Assembly: GCA_001466705.2 (NCBI GenBank)
Contig: LATX02000207.1
Location: forward strand, 124,001-188,000
DNA length: 64,000 nucleotides
Direction of reading: 5' to 3'
DNA from: Moniliophthora roreri
Taxonomy: Eukaryota; Basidiomycota; Agaricomycetes; Agaricales; Marasmiaceae
Every line of letters starts with the position of its first letter. The first letter of the stretch is position 1. Position numbers and translations under genes: made by a program. The notes under the pieces were generated by a model. It was not told the DNA's origin, did no database searches, and saw nothing but the letters and a program-made list of their open reading frames with translations. Positions 24,719 to 36,184 of this stretch are shown piece by piece.

Positions 24719-24859
24719 ATGTCGGACTTTTCGTAAAGCGTTCGGCTTATCGGCCCCTATAGGCGCTGATAACCGGCGCTCATAAGGACCGATAATACAA
24801 GTGAAAATCTTAAGCGACATTGTAGGCGCTTATCACCGAAAATAAAAAGTTCGGACATC
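24719..24859. repeat. Possible short inverted-end element (MITE-like)
   Basis: The ends ATGTCGGACTTTT and AAAAGTTCGGACAT are imperfect inverted copies. The interior carries two GGCGCT-TAT-ACCG-type boxes in opposite sense. It is about 140 bp and lies upstream of the MFS gene. Weakly supported. No target duplication was recognised. Confidence 0.3.
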
Positions 24860-25111
24860 ACCAAAAGCTCACTCTGAATACCATTCTCACTCAGGCTCGT
24901 TTATTCGGATTTTTACCTTGAAATATAACTAGTTACATAGTTATCGCATCTGTCTAACATGTGTCTGGGTCGAGCCAGCTCTTTGTTATTCGCGATATAC
25001 CAAATCTACTAGTATTACTACCGAAAGCAAAGACTAGTGGATGCCGTAAAGCGACTCTTGAGCATAGGGGAAGGAGGAAGTCCGTGCCATGCAAATTTGA
25101 GCAGTATCCGT

Positions 25112-27158
25112 TTATAGAATGGATACGGCCACGAACAGGCCTACAACCACTATCTGCAGGGCCGGGGACAATAGTATGGTTGATGAGGCACCGTTGGCAG
25201 TCGTTGATCGTGAGCCAGTCGAATTGTTACTGCCTGAAGACCCCGAGGCAGATGCGGTGGTGTTAGCTCTGGCGCCGCTGACAGACGTTGTAGACGTCCC
25301 TGTGTTGCCTGATGTCGTAGTGGGAGACAAGTTTGAACCCTCACTTTTATTGGTAGTTCCTGAGATATCTAGACAGACAGGTGAGTGGCGAAGAATCGAT
25401 GAAAAAGGGTGCAACGAACACTCTTCGAACGTCGGAAGTGTGTAGTCGGTTTCGACGTAGGGTTGTGTTTTGTTAAGCGCAACACCCACTGGAACAATAG
25501 CCTTGAAATCAGAATTTAGTACGGTAGAGACGCACATGTCGAAAGAGAAATAACCTTGAAAGCAGCTTTCAGTTGAGGGTAAAACTTGATGGCTTCGGAC
25601 ATTGTGAAGGCGTTGATTTCGTGCATAAGAAGAATGGCTCCTTCCTATATCTGAACTCAGTCGAGGTTCCGGGCAAAGTGACCGGGAAACATACAGTGTC
25701 AAACTCTCCCTTCTGGGCGAGCCCGATAAAGCTTTGATAGTTTCCATCAACCTGCTCCGGAGTGAGTTTGCCTGCAGAAACCTCCCAGTCGAACGAATCG
25801 TATTTCCAGATGATGGTCTCCAGTCCAAGGCCGTTCGCAATGGCACGAATTCGGTCGTCGACATCACCAAACGGAGGCTAGAAAGTTACTGGTAAGACAT
25901 TGTGCCGAGAGTTGAAAACGTCAACTTACCCTCCAGCACGTGGGTGTAACACCGATAACGAGCTTGATGGCTTGCATCTATACGAGCGATCAGGACACAT
26001 GAGTATCACTAGCGAATCAGCACTTACGGCTAGAAATAAAAAATAATTAGTGATTTTGTAGCGATTAATATATGGAAGCACTCACTATACCACAACTCTG
26101 CAAAGGCATCTTCACTGGTGAAGGAGGTCACTAAAGCGAGAGGCAATCAGGACGTGAGTAATATCAAGTAGAATGAGAAACTTGCTATAATTATGCGACC
26201 AAGTATCTTGACGGCAGATTCAGCACCAGAGTGCAAAAGCAGCAATAAACCACACTCACGAACACAAATCTCATGTCCTGCACGACAAGATTGAATTGAG
26301 CATTACTTTAGTAAAAAAAAAAAATGCGATGTACCTTCGTTAATTGCTCTCTGGGCTTCTAGTGGCCAATCTATGACATTGCTTCCAATAAAGAACATTG
26401 CTGCGAGGCATCAGCTCGTGATGCACTCCCGAGGTAGCACCCAAAGTAACTCACTGGCTTTCTGATTCTGCTCCAGCAGATAGTCATAAAACGCGTTATG
26501 CGAGCAGTTGGGGCCGTCATCGAATCCGTATCCAAGCGTCATGGGCTACAAAAGAGTTGGTGATTTCCTTAAATTATGAAGTCGCTAAACATACCTCGGG
26601 AACTGAAGAGATGTCAACAGGAAGCCCGCTTAGTTTCGGCGTGACACACTGGTGAGCGGTCCACCAGCAATCGGGGTCATCAGCAGGATAGTTGACGCCA
26701 GAAAAATCGCCATTGTGCGTTCCCTGCAAAAACGCGTCAATCACAGTCAGGCGAACGACAGGTAGGCCAACCTTCGGGGCAATATTGGGCACTTTGTCCT
26801 TGATCTCGTTCCATTTGGCTTGTGCAGCGGTATCGCTAGGCAAGATAGATGCTGGCTCCCAAATGGGAGGAAACGAGGTCTTATGGTCGGCTGATCCAGC
26901 CCAGTAATAAGGAGTACATTCTTGGTTTGGGTCTGAAGGGCGACATCAGCCTGGAACTTTGGACTATCCCGATAACGCGTGGCTTCAACAGCACTGCCTC
27001 GATGCAAGTGGCTTGATAGCGAAAATGAACCGGAAAATTCACTCACCGGAAATCTTAGCCTCTTCCTCTGCATTGCTACGATCTTGAGCCGCAACACCTG
27101 TCAAGAGCGACAACGCGACGAAAGAGGCGAGTACCAGTATAGTTTGTGTAGATTTCAT
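25112..27158 (-). CDS. Chitin deacetylase, CE4 polysaccharide deacetylase, GPI-anchored type
   Basis: It removes N-acetyl groups from cell-wall chitin to give chitosan, at the cell surface. MKSTQTILVLASFVAL... is a signal peptide (exon 27047-27158). The CE4 motifs are all present once spliced: GYGFDDGPNC (catalytic and metal Asp pair), HTWSHN (metal His pair), and TCWRPPFGDVDDRIR. The late LLMHEIN segment is also kept. A Ser/Thr/Gly/Asn-rich region and a final hydrophobic tail (LLSPALQIVVVGLFVAVSIL) fit a GPI-anchor signal. The gene is intron-rich. The HTWSHN region is assembled from exons of 18 nt (26260-26277) and 21 nt (26186-26206). An intron with a GC donor (26131-26185), a 45 nt exon (26086-26130) and an apparent 2 nt exon (26028-26029) follow. 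With these the frame reads EGHEICVHTWSHNYMTSF continuously, so the gene looks functional. Confidence 0.88.
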
Positions 27159-28588
27159 GTTAAGGATCGGTGAATGCAATATAAAATGAAGGGAAGTTCT
27201 GCAAAGGAGTGGGCAAAGCTTTTTGAAGAGCTTCGTGAAAAAGCCTGAGACTCTGAGATAAAGGTGGTCGAGGTAAAGGAGGATGAAAAAGCGGCGTCCA
27301 AAAGTACTTGCCTTGAGTCCCAGGTAAGCAACCAATCTATAAATAGTGGGCGCTAGTCGGCCGCCAGGCAAGCCACGGCATGGATGCAAAAATATCATAC
27401 CGATTCAGCATGGGCGTATCAGCAAGGGGCGTTGTAAGCCGAAGAAGATGGGTTCATCTCGCCGCTCGGCGCGCTGAGCAAGACATCAGAAGGTGAATGG
27501 ACCATTCAAATTGGAAGGTAGACACAGACAGTATGGTCGATACTAGACTGAATAGAGAAGCACCTTGACTATTGATAGAGATCTAACACGTTCGCGCTAA
27601 CGGTTTGAAGTTTCATTGGTGGCCGAAGGTACTCCTCTGCTTTACGGTGATGACAAAAGAAAGGTTTGGCGCCATGCGGCAAGGGTCAGTTCGAAGAATC
27701 TCAAACAATGGTGTATGAAACTCACCTTTCGTACTAGCTTCTGTCCATCAATTCAACAGTCTGATAGTGCATCTGGAGGGTGTCATGTCGATAGCGGCGC
27801 CGATAGCACATATAACATTCCACTGGTCTCCGTGCGTAGACCGGAAAATCGAAATCGTCGGTTGCACCACTCCACCGTTATACGCGACATCGACGCGATA
27901 CTGCATGGGTATGATACTCAGTGACGGAGTATAATGATGATATGGCCATACACGTACTAGTGGTCCTGGAGTGCATCCTCAGCCGAACCACAATTCCGTC
28001 CACCTCAGCACTCGGATCTCCCCAACATCCATTTTAGTATTCCATTCCCTTGGAAATCTTCTTTGGGTTGTCGAATACTCTCGTGGCCAAATGGGACTCA
28101 GGTCTAGGATCTCATTGAGCTTCTTTGAGGACGATTTGAATGCATGATCTGATCTGAAGTTCGAATCCATCAATTTGAGTCGGTCGTCCTTTTTAATCCG
28201 TGTGGAGCGCAGCTTGAAGCTTTGGGAACGATATAAAGATGAGAGAGGCTCGCAGGGGTGGTGGTTGAGAACCAAGTTACATAGATCGAAAAAGCTGTTG
28301 AACTTTGAGAATCGAATTCGGTGATGATCATAATTTTCTGGCATGTGCAGCGACATCTTCCTGTCATTGTGGAGCTGTTATTTTTGTTGTACAAGATTTA
28401 TGCTACATGATCAATAAAAGACTGTATGAAGTGTACACAGAACAAGTCTAGTATCAAGTGAGTCCATTCAGCTCACGAGCCAAGAAATCTAAGTACTGTA
28501 CAAGGCAGCGAGCGCTCATCTGGCATAGCAATGACGAAAGTCCAAGAAGAGAAAGGTATGAGGGAATGGATAGGGACTGATGAGCCAT
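27159..28588. other. Intergenic region with one unassigned frame
   Basis: This contains the divergent or 5' flank of the deacetylase gene and the 3' flank of the HD-domain gene. A 125-codon minus frame at 27979-28356 (MSLHMPENYDHHRIRF...) has ordinary composition but no motif I recognise. A plus frame at 27616-27924 is equally anonymous. I do not call either a gene. Confidence 0.35.
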
Positions 28589-31083
28589 CTAACCACCAAT
28601 GATACTCTCAGAACCGGTAGCATGAGCACCATCAGAAGAGCCTTTGTCCAAAATGACGGGCTCCAAAAGGCCAGGTTCTGCATCGTCCACTTTCCTCTTC
28701 TTGACTGGCGGATTCCCATCAGCACCCAAGGCAGACAGGTCTTTGGCAGGCAAGGAAAGCAGGGCGACGGCACCCGAACCCGCGCTCTTCCCTCTACCAT
28801 CGCTTGGAGACGTAGACCTGTCCCTAAGCCCTTGGACATCACGTTTCCTGGCGCTCGTTGTACGCTGTCTCCCGGGAGACCTTCCTACACCGTGTGGAGT
28901 TGCTAGCCCGTAATTCGGAGTGACCGTAGTGAATTCATTGGCAGAGAACGAGGTGACCATGGAGTTGGTCCGTTTGTTCGTATTGGCATCAGGCGGAGAG
29001 GCGTTGTCAGAAGGGTTGTAGAAGCTCGTGGTTCGTGGGCTGGTAGGCGCTTCCGTAGCAGGCGGGGTAGCGATCTGTGCTGCCTCGGCCGAGGTAGGAG
29101 GGGATTGAGCTTGGCGGAAGCTTTCGAGGACTGAACGGTAACCGGCTTGGACGATGTAGTGGTACCTGATGGTGGTCAGTAACAGACAAAATGGAGCGGA
29201 ATAAACTCACTTTGATTCCTTTGTGTACACTCGCATCAGAACCTCGGCAAAGGTGGTGGGCATGACAGTGGAGTAGTCGCCCGGTTGAGCATTGCGACAT
29301 TCTTTAGGTGCCTCGTTAGCATGCGGGCGTGAAGGACCCTCAGGGACGTACTGTTGGGATTCATCTTGGAGTAGAACTTCACAAAGTCCAACGGATTGCG
29401 CTCCTTCATGCCATGATGGAGAGTAGTAAACTCGACAATAACATCGTCGTCTTTCAGCTTCGTAATGTCGATTTGCGGAGAGACATCGGGCGAATAAGCG
29501 GCTTTCGCTGCTTCCACGATTCGACTGGCAGTTATGGCCCGCTCGACAGCAGCACGATACTGGTATTTCACGAGCTTCCACTCGACTACCTTGTAAAGGT
29601 CACGTTTTTCGATTCTTCGAAATATCGCCTGGGCACGTTTCAATTCCTGTCAACGACTCAGCAATGGTCCTCGGAGATGGAATGTGCCCACTCACCGGTT
29701 CCTTTGATATTTTGATTTCATGCATGATATTGTCGGTCAAGCTGCAGAATGCCTCTTTGCTGTGTATCTTGTCAGCTATTTTCGAATGTTCATTAACTGC
29801 CTTGAGGGCGTCGAGAATCATGTATTCAATGATCTTTGCTGATAAGAACGTTAGAAATCGGATCTGCAGCTCAAGCTGTCGCGCATGTACCTGTCTTGTG
29901 ATTGTAATAGAGCTCATGTAATTTAAAGCGTGTGCGGTAAATCTCTTTGATCTGCGGTAGGTCTTTGATGTGATAACAGATTTGGTCTTCAATAACGCGG
30001 GCAGACTGTAGGATTCTTTGAAAAGCAAGTCAAAATCTTGTTTGTATAGCAATGGACACCGCGAACCGGTTCACGTTGATCTTCGTAGGATCACCTAGTA
30101 GATGAGAATCGCGCTGGATGTAGTCAAACCTGCAGCAGGAATTATTAGAACGAGGAAAGAAAACCAACTTAGGACACTCACTTATCTACATCCAAACCGT
30201 TTCGTTTGTTGGCCACGATCTCGAACAAAAACGATTTCTCGCCTCTGAAACACGACTCGTTAGTTCAGTGAGTGAAAGGGAGCCAAAACTTTTCCCATAC
30301 GGTGAGCATCTTCGCTTTTCGCCCGCAATAAGATCCTTGATGAAGTTGACATCTTCAAGTGAAATGTCGATCCCGTTCTCCTGGATGAGATAGTCGAGCA
30401 TCATTTCGGATCCTTGTTCGTGTGTCCAAGTGCTATCAGGTCTGACAATAATTCAGTTCGCAAGTGGCACTGTACTTCAATGTTTTGACTCACTTCACAC
30501 TTGGTATGAATTGTCCGTCCCAAACATGCGACCAGGGTCCATGCCCCAAGTCATGGCAGAGTCCGGCAATTTCCACCAACTCAATATCACGATCGGTAAT
30601 GTTCAGTTCTGGTTGTGATCGCTGCAAGTTCTCTACGAGCTTCCTAGCAAGATGAGCGACACCTAGCGGTGATCAAGATACAGGACTCAGAACTGAGAAC
30701 TAAACACCATTGCTCACCAATACAATGTTCAAAACGACTATGAGATGCCGCTGGCCAGACGTATTGAGTGGTTCCGAGTTGCTTGATGTCGCGAAGTCGT
30801 TGGAATTGTTTCCTTTGTTTCAATGAGAATCGCCAATCGAGACACAAAGGCTCGCGACATACGTATCAATAAATTGACAAAGACGAGGACTGAGTTCGAC
30901 TGGAAAAAGAGAATTGAGAGGTTTAGAGAACAAGAGAAAGTGTTCTCAGAACGCACTGAGATCGTGAATGGGATCCTTCAGCTGACGTTGCGATACGGTA
31001 AAGTTGACCGACTCTGACTCTTCGACATAGTCTTGCTCTTCGTTGTTAAAGAAAGGATTTTCAGTCAATGAAGTCGCTTCCAT
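28589..31083 (-). CDS. SAMHD1-like HD-domain dNTP triphosphohydrolase
   Basis: Homologue of SAMHD1, which hydrolyses dNTPs to deoxynucleosides and triphosphate, normally as an allosteric oligomer. The start (31081-31083, [19 protein letters not shown]) leads to [22 protein letters not shown] after splicing. Then come [19 protein letters not shown] and [19 protein letters not shown] (first metal His) and the HD pair in [12 protein letters not shown]. Downstream segments are [34 protein letters not shown] and the C-lobe helices with [17 protein letters not shown]. The C-terminal exon (28589-28960) is Ser/Gly-rich, carries a KKRKVDD basic patch (possible nuclear signal) and has no conserved fold. 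Roughly ten introns. No damage seen. It lies head to head with the decayed DUF6535 copy D, about 300 bp from its remnants. Confidence 0.85.
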
Positions 31084-31389
31084 GATACAGGGAATGAAGG
31101 GCGGTTTGTGGCAGGAAAATTCGAGGGGATGGTATTGGTCAAGATGAAAGAAGCGAATGTCGTGATCATGTTACATCCGACGTCACTGTGCGCGCGTTCG
31201 TGTCCTTTGGTGTTGTTTGTTTGATATTCCCTTTGTCCCGTAACCCCAACAGATTGCCAACTTCTGTTCTAGACTGTCATTTCTCAGGCTGTCACTTGGA
31301 ACAGCGCCAAATCAGCGCTAGACCGACGGAAAGCTCACCAGATCTAGAGTGACAGCTGCAGGATATTTTCTGAAGACCTGGTATGCGAT

Positions 31390-32935
31390 GAATCGCTCGG
31401 TTTTACTCTGCGCTGTTATCATATCCATGACTAATGAAAAAGAATTTTTGAGCACATTCACCTCCTGAGTTGTTTGACCAGTTCGTCCCAGCTGGCAGGC
31501 CCGCAGTATGTCCTCACCTTGTATGCCCCCGAATCTCTCAGACTTCGGACTACTACTTATTCCATTCTTTTTCGCATAGGGATCTCCTAATCCTGTCCAC
31601 GTGCGATCTACCTCATCTTTTGTACTGAATCACCTTGCTTCCCCAGACACACAGGTTCCGTTGCCTCTTTCGCCAACGAACTTGATAAACGAGAAGGTTC
31701 GTGACCAATAGTATTCAAACATCGACATTTGGGCTAATTCCTTTTTCTCAGCCTGCCACTGCGTCAGAAACCACTTCAAGACCAATTCATAGAACGGAGG
31801 AAGAGGAAAAGAGGCCGAGTCTCAATGGGTCATTGGAGACACTTTTGAAGGAAGTTACTAGACATGATGAGGATATGGTCAAGGTATTGGCTAGATGGCA
31901 TTGATACCGTCCTAGTTCCGTACGTTACTCATTTGTTCTCTATTTCACCAACTTATACCGACAAACCTCTAGGCTGGTCTCTTCTCTGCTGCCGTAACAA
32001 CATTCACGATCGAATCCTAGCAATGGCTAGACGAAGGTCCTGCCGACGCCGCAGTGGTACTCCTCACCCAGTTGATCTCGGTGCAGGTCAGCAGCTCACA
32101 ATCAGTTCCCTTCGAGCATACCCGATTCAGAGCAAATGCATTGTCCATCGGTATCAACGTTTTTTGGTTCCTTAGTTTCATTCTCAGTTTTGCCTCCGCG
32201 CTATTTGGCCTGCTGTGCAAGCAGTGGATACGAGAGCATCAGTGCGACACCAATACTCGCTCTTCTTCGTTGCAGCCTCCTTCAGTGCGGTTTTATAATT
32301 CCTCACTACACTGTCATCTACTCTGATGGTCCCGGAGCGACATTAGACATGGCTACGCCATCCAGCTGTCATACCAATTCATTTGCCCATACAAATCGCC
32401 TCAGGTATGAATAGTCAGGCCACCAGCTATCCCACACTCATACGTCCTCTGTTAAAAATACCAGTTATCGATGAGTTTCTACGCCAAAAAGCGAGAAACT
32501 TATGGGCTCACGTCATGTCGCCAGTCTCGAATTAGCGTGACGGTATCTGCTGTAGGACCTTTCAATGTGGCAGGTTGTCTCGACGCTGCATGTCGAGCAC
32601 TCATTTTTGTATCTAGATCCATTTTATTGAACTCCCCGCAACCCGATCTTACGATATCCTCTTCTTCATTACCCCGAGGGGATCAACTTGCTGTTCCAGC
32701 ACTGGTATTGGACAATGCTAGTCACGTACCCAACGCTATCCCTTTCGTCGACCATCCTTCTCAACTCAGTGGAGGATGCACATCTACAGCGTTTACCGCA
32801 TTCCACCGGCCTGCGTTTCGTCATTCCGTTTCCTTTAGTCGACACATTATGGACACATGCAGACCCGACCGTTCGGAGGGAGAGTCTCAAATTACTATCA
32901 CTTTTCAATAAATCTTGGGAAACGTATCCAGCTTC
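31390..32935 (+). pseudogene. DUF6535 pseudogene, copy D
   Basis: The position equivalent to the short ATG exon survives as ...GAAGACCTG-GTATGC at about 31370, but the ATG is lost. The conserved block SLETLLKEVTRHDEDMVK breaks by frameshift before the IDTLLVF motif. The second exon keeps SSQSVPFEHTRFRANALSIGINVFWFLSFILSFASALFGLLCKQWIREHQ in pieces. A deletion then removes most of the RDSFEKWG region. Later pieces correspond to KSPQ, WAHVMSP, FQHWYW, STGLRFVIPFPLVDTLWTHADPTV and RESLKLLSLFNKSWE. Similarity stops near 32935. From about 32985 the opposite strand is a FunK1 remnant, so the 3' ends of both genes are missing. Confidence 0.78.
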
Positions 32936-32984
32936 ACGAGCTGGTATTTTTCCGTACACTGTTGATTTCAGCAGCGATGACACC

Positions 32985-34174
32985 ATTCACAACTGCACCG
33001 AGAATCCTTGGTTGACCTGCCCAACAAGTGGCGGATCAGGGCCGTCGATGTGTCCACAACCTCCATCCACAAGTCGATGTTGGGTGTGTGGTCCTTGGCA
33101 TAGGACCTGTAAGGTTCCTCCAAAAGCTCCTCGGCTCGTCGATGTGCTTCTGTAGGAATAGGCGGTTCCTTGCCCCGCGAAATCTCCAGCTAAGCTGCTT
33201 TGGAGAATTCGGTTTCGGAAGATGAGAGATGAGGAGGGCGCTCCGTCAGCAACTTCGCTTTCGACCTTGTCATCCGGATGCCCATCAGAGTTCAAAGCAT
33301 TCAGGTCGTCCCTGACGTGTGCGGTAAACGAACGTCGACTGCATAGCTCAAAAGATGGGCCTTTTTTCGTACTCGGGATAACTTCGTAGGTTTTCGACTG
33401 CGCAGGACAGAAAAACTCGGTGTCGCGCACTACCCACATCCGCTTGTCGGAGCGCTGAAATATTATGGTTATCACAAGGAAAAAAGGTAACTGGTCGACG
33501 ATGTCGATGGAATGCGTTTGGATGCAGCCTTGGGTGCCATAATACCAAAGTTGTAGCTCGGTGTCCAGACGATCAATGTCAGCGTGAATTCTAAAACTTT
33601 GATTTGAATGCCAGACCATACTAACCATACAACAGAACGTCAGTAGCGTATGTAATATTCCGTGCTGCAACTAATCGTTCGAGGCCATAGTACGTGAGCC
33701 GGAGGCATTCAACTCTGATTCAGGTGATGGTTTTTGGGCGCCAGACATTGAATTGCAGCAACCATTACTTGCGTCGGACTTTTGCGTCTTGGAAGTAATG
33801 ATTAGTTCACCGTCCGACCCCCTTTTACCTAGAGTCAATGCAGCTGTATACCAAGATTCTGACTGACCAGAATCTTGGAAAATCAAATCAAATAACATAC
33901 ATACCACCTTTACTCCGACGTCCTTCCCTTCGTCCTCAACCTAGTCGTTGCACGATGGACTGTCCGTGAGATATTTGTCTGTAAACTTCTTCTGAATACG
34001 CTTCGCTCCCAATACGCGAGGATTCTCTTCAGTTCCCAAGACCGTGAAGACTGTAAAGCATCCAGCCATGTTTGTGGTTGTCGTTTTTTCTTGTTGCTTT
34101 TCTTCCTCCAACCTTCCCACGACGTGCGCATTCCCGGAGCCTAACGACGGCCGCAAAAAGACCTGCTCGTTCAA
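32985..34174 (-). pseudogene. FunK1 kinase pseudogene (copy D), 3' half lost
   Basis: The best-kept exon (about 33560 down to 33290) reads DTELQLWYYGTQGCIQTHSIDI...IFQRSDKRMWVVRDTEFFCPAQSKTY, clearly parallel to the intact FunK1 genes further right. After a Ser/Asp-rich linker the frame is lost. The AHRRADELLQEP and DTSTALIRCFL equivalents occur in shifted frames (33150-33000). Upstream exons equivalent to the NNCPLRESPI...CSPDMQLAYYALERL and GWLDVLQPW...EKDLTE regions are visible at 33671-33907 and 33941-34174. The catalytic part (HGDIS...N and DYDLA) is absent because sequence switches to DUF6535 copy D. Non-functional as a kinase. Confidence 0.72.
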
Positions 34175-34212
34175 GTGTCGGATAAATAGATCCAGTGAAT
34201 AGCGGAAGGCGA

Positions 34213-34340
34213 ACTGAGGAAAACCAGCAGGCTATCGATATCTTCCTTTAATTTCTTCGCCACATCATCGTCATACTTTGCTACCTCCTTTAAGCGTCTT
34301 CCCATACGACTCGGCCAGCGTCTTTAGCTTGGCTGGTGCA
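34213..34340 (-). pseudogene. Fragment of a DUF6535 N-terminal exon
   Basis: The minus strand reads KLKTLAESYGKTLKG and, one base shifted, EVAKYDDDVAKKLKEDIDSLLVFL. This matches the ESWGKLLQAVANFDDDMVKNWKEDIDTLLVF block of intact copies, ending at the same exon border. Only this exon remains. It shows that a DUF6535 copy once existed in the opposite orientation next to the FunK1 remnant. Confidence 0.65.
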
Positions 34341-34344
34341 TCCT

Positions 34345-36184
34345 CCAGTTGCGTCCTCCAGTTGCGAAGTAACTTGTGGGGTCGCAGGCTTAACAAAATG
34401 GTCAGGACAAGTAACCCATAAAGTGACCATTGCGCACCTCTTCGCGCAGAGAACTTGCGGATGACAGGTGGAAGTGGAACCTATGGAAGGTTTCGATCAA
34501 GATTGTCGTTTCCGGTCGAGAGCCAGTGGCCTTTGAAACGATTCTTGCTGCATCTGAATACTGATAAGCGGAATCCTGAGGGAGTCATACATAAATCAGT
34601 GAGTCATTATACCTCACAATACGCCGGCCTGATCGGCCAATTCCGTGCCACCAGCGACTGAGCGCTGAGGCCCTGGTTAATGTCATCTGTGCAGTGTGCA
34701 TCCTAAGGTTCGGCAGTGGGCAACACGGGGAGCACGGTATGACGATGTTTCTCATCAAAATTTCAGCGTACCCGACTAAATCCAACATCCAACCCCAATT
34801 TTGCTAATTATTACTAAATTTGGTACACCGAGCCGCCCGAAATCATGTCGGAATGCGCCAAATATGGTATCTCCTCCCGCTCTCCTCACTAGAGTGTATT
34901 TACTGAGGTATGTACGAAATTGAAGATGATTCAGATTCTTCACACGAAAATCCCAAGATGGGGCCTCAAATTTCACATAAAAATATGTGCCGTAAAGTTG
35001 CAGAAACAAAGAAAAGTCCTGCTCAAAGGGTAAGATGCAATGAGAATCAGGCTAGTAGTCGTCTGAGGCGACGACATGGCCTTCTTCCTCAATGCTCGTC
35101 GTTGCCGAGGTCAGAAAGTTTAACAAAGCGCTCTTGTAAATGTTCCATAAATTTTACGGGGCGGGGTCTTGTCTGTACGGGGCCAAACCTTTGTATATAC
35201 CCAAGGGAGTTCGCTAAAAAAGTACGCGATGGATATTGACGATTCGTTTTTACGCGGGATTCGGTACTTGAGCATCCTTTTTTGGGGTGAGTTGATTTTT
35301 TGATGAAAACTGCCGCCATACACGGCTTTTGTGGAACGCCAATTACTATACTGTTGCGAATAAGAAAGACAGGAAACCCCGGAAATGCTCTGCTCAAAGT
35401 GAAAAAGGACCGAATTACAGTAGGGAAGGTCTGAAAATGAGAATGTAGTCGGAATGTAGTACCGAGGATCCAGAACCCAAAATCCCGCCCGTCAACCAGT
35501 TGAACCAACTGTCAACGTCAGTAGCCTCGTAGAAAATATCCGGTTCTGGCCTGGCCCGCCGCAGGCTCATTCTAAAAGTGTCCCTCGAGGACATGTTATC
35601 CTATGACCCTGATACTGCGCCTTCCCGTGTTAAATGTTTTTCCCGCGAGCAGCGGGTTTCACACGACCTTTCCTGTTCAGTGTTTACCACCACTTGAAGC
35701 TCGACGTAGGTATGTCTACTAGTATTCATCGAGCTGATTTGCATTGAAACGCTACTTTCTAATATAGCTAGTCCTTATTTCTGATTGGCGCGCATGTGTA
35801 ACGGGTTCCCTCGGCGGTGATCAGGGTACCCACATCATTTTTCCTGGCAACCTCGGCTGGGTGGTCAGCGGAGGTTCTAGATAATGATGTACGCAGTCCT
35901 TTTACAACCGGATGGGTTTCACGCAAGAGACTTTTGCTTGCTTTGGTATTACTTTTGGCTGGCGTGCATGGGCAACGAGTTCCAACGAGTTTTGATCAGG
36001 TCTATCTTTGAATTCATTTCGCAGAGCCTCTCCGTCAGGTTGATCGGAGTACTTTGTAATCGGTCTACGTAGGAGACTTTCGCTTGCTTTGGTATCAGTG
36101 AATTACTCTCTGAAATCCCACGAAAAGCGCCTCTGGGGATTTAAAGATGTGAAGAGCAATCATAACTGCCCTTTAACCCATACC
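34345..36184. other. Intergenic region upstream of the P450 gene
   Basis: No supported gene. A minus frame at 35089-35508 is Phe/Ser-rich and I could not link it to a family. At 35930 and 36073 the segment GAGACTTT-GCTTGCTTTGGTAT occurs twice in a ~145 bp imperfect direct repeat just before the P450 start. Confidence 0.4.

Noticed and set aside
35089..35508. 139-codon Phe-rich minus frame as a membrane protein
   Set aside because: Hydrophobic residues are scattered without a helix-length core and nothing in the flanks suggests a gene.
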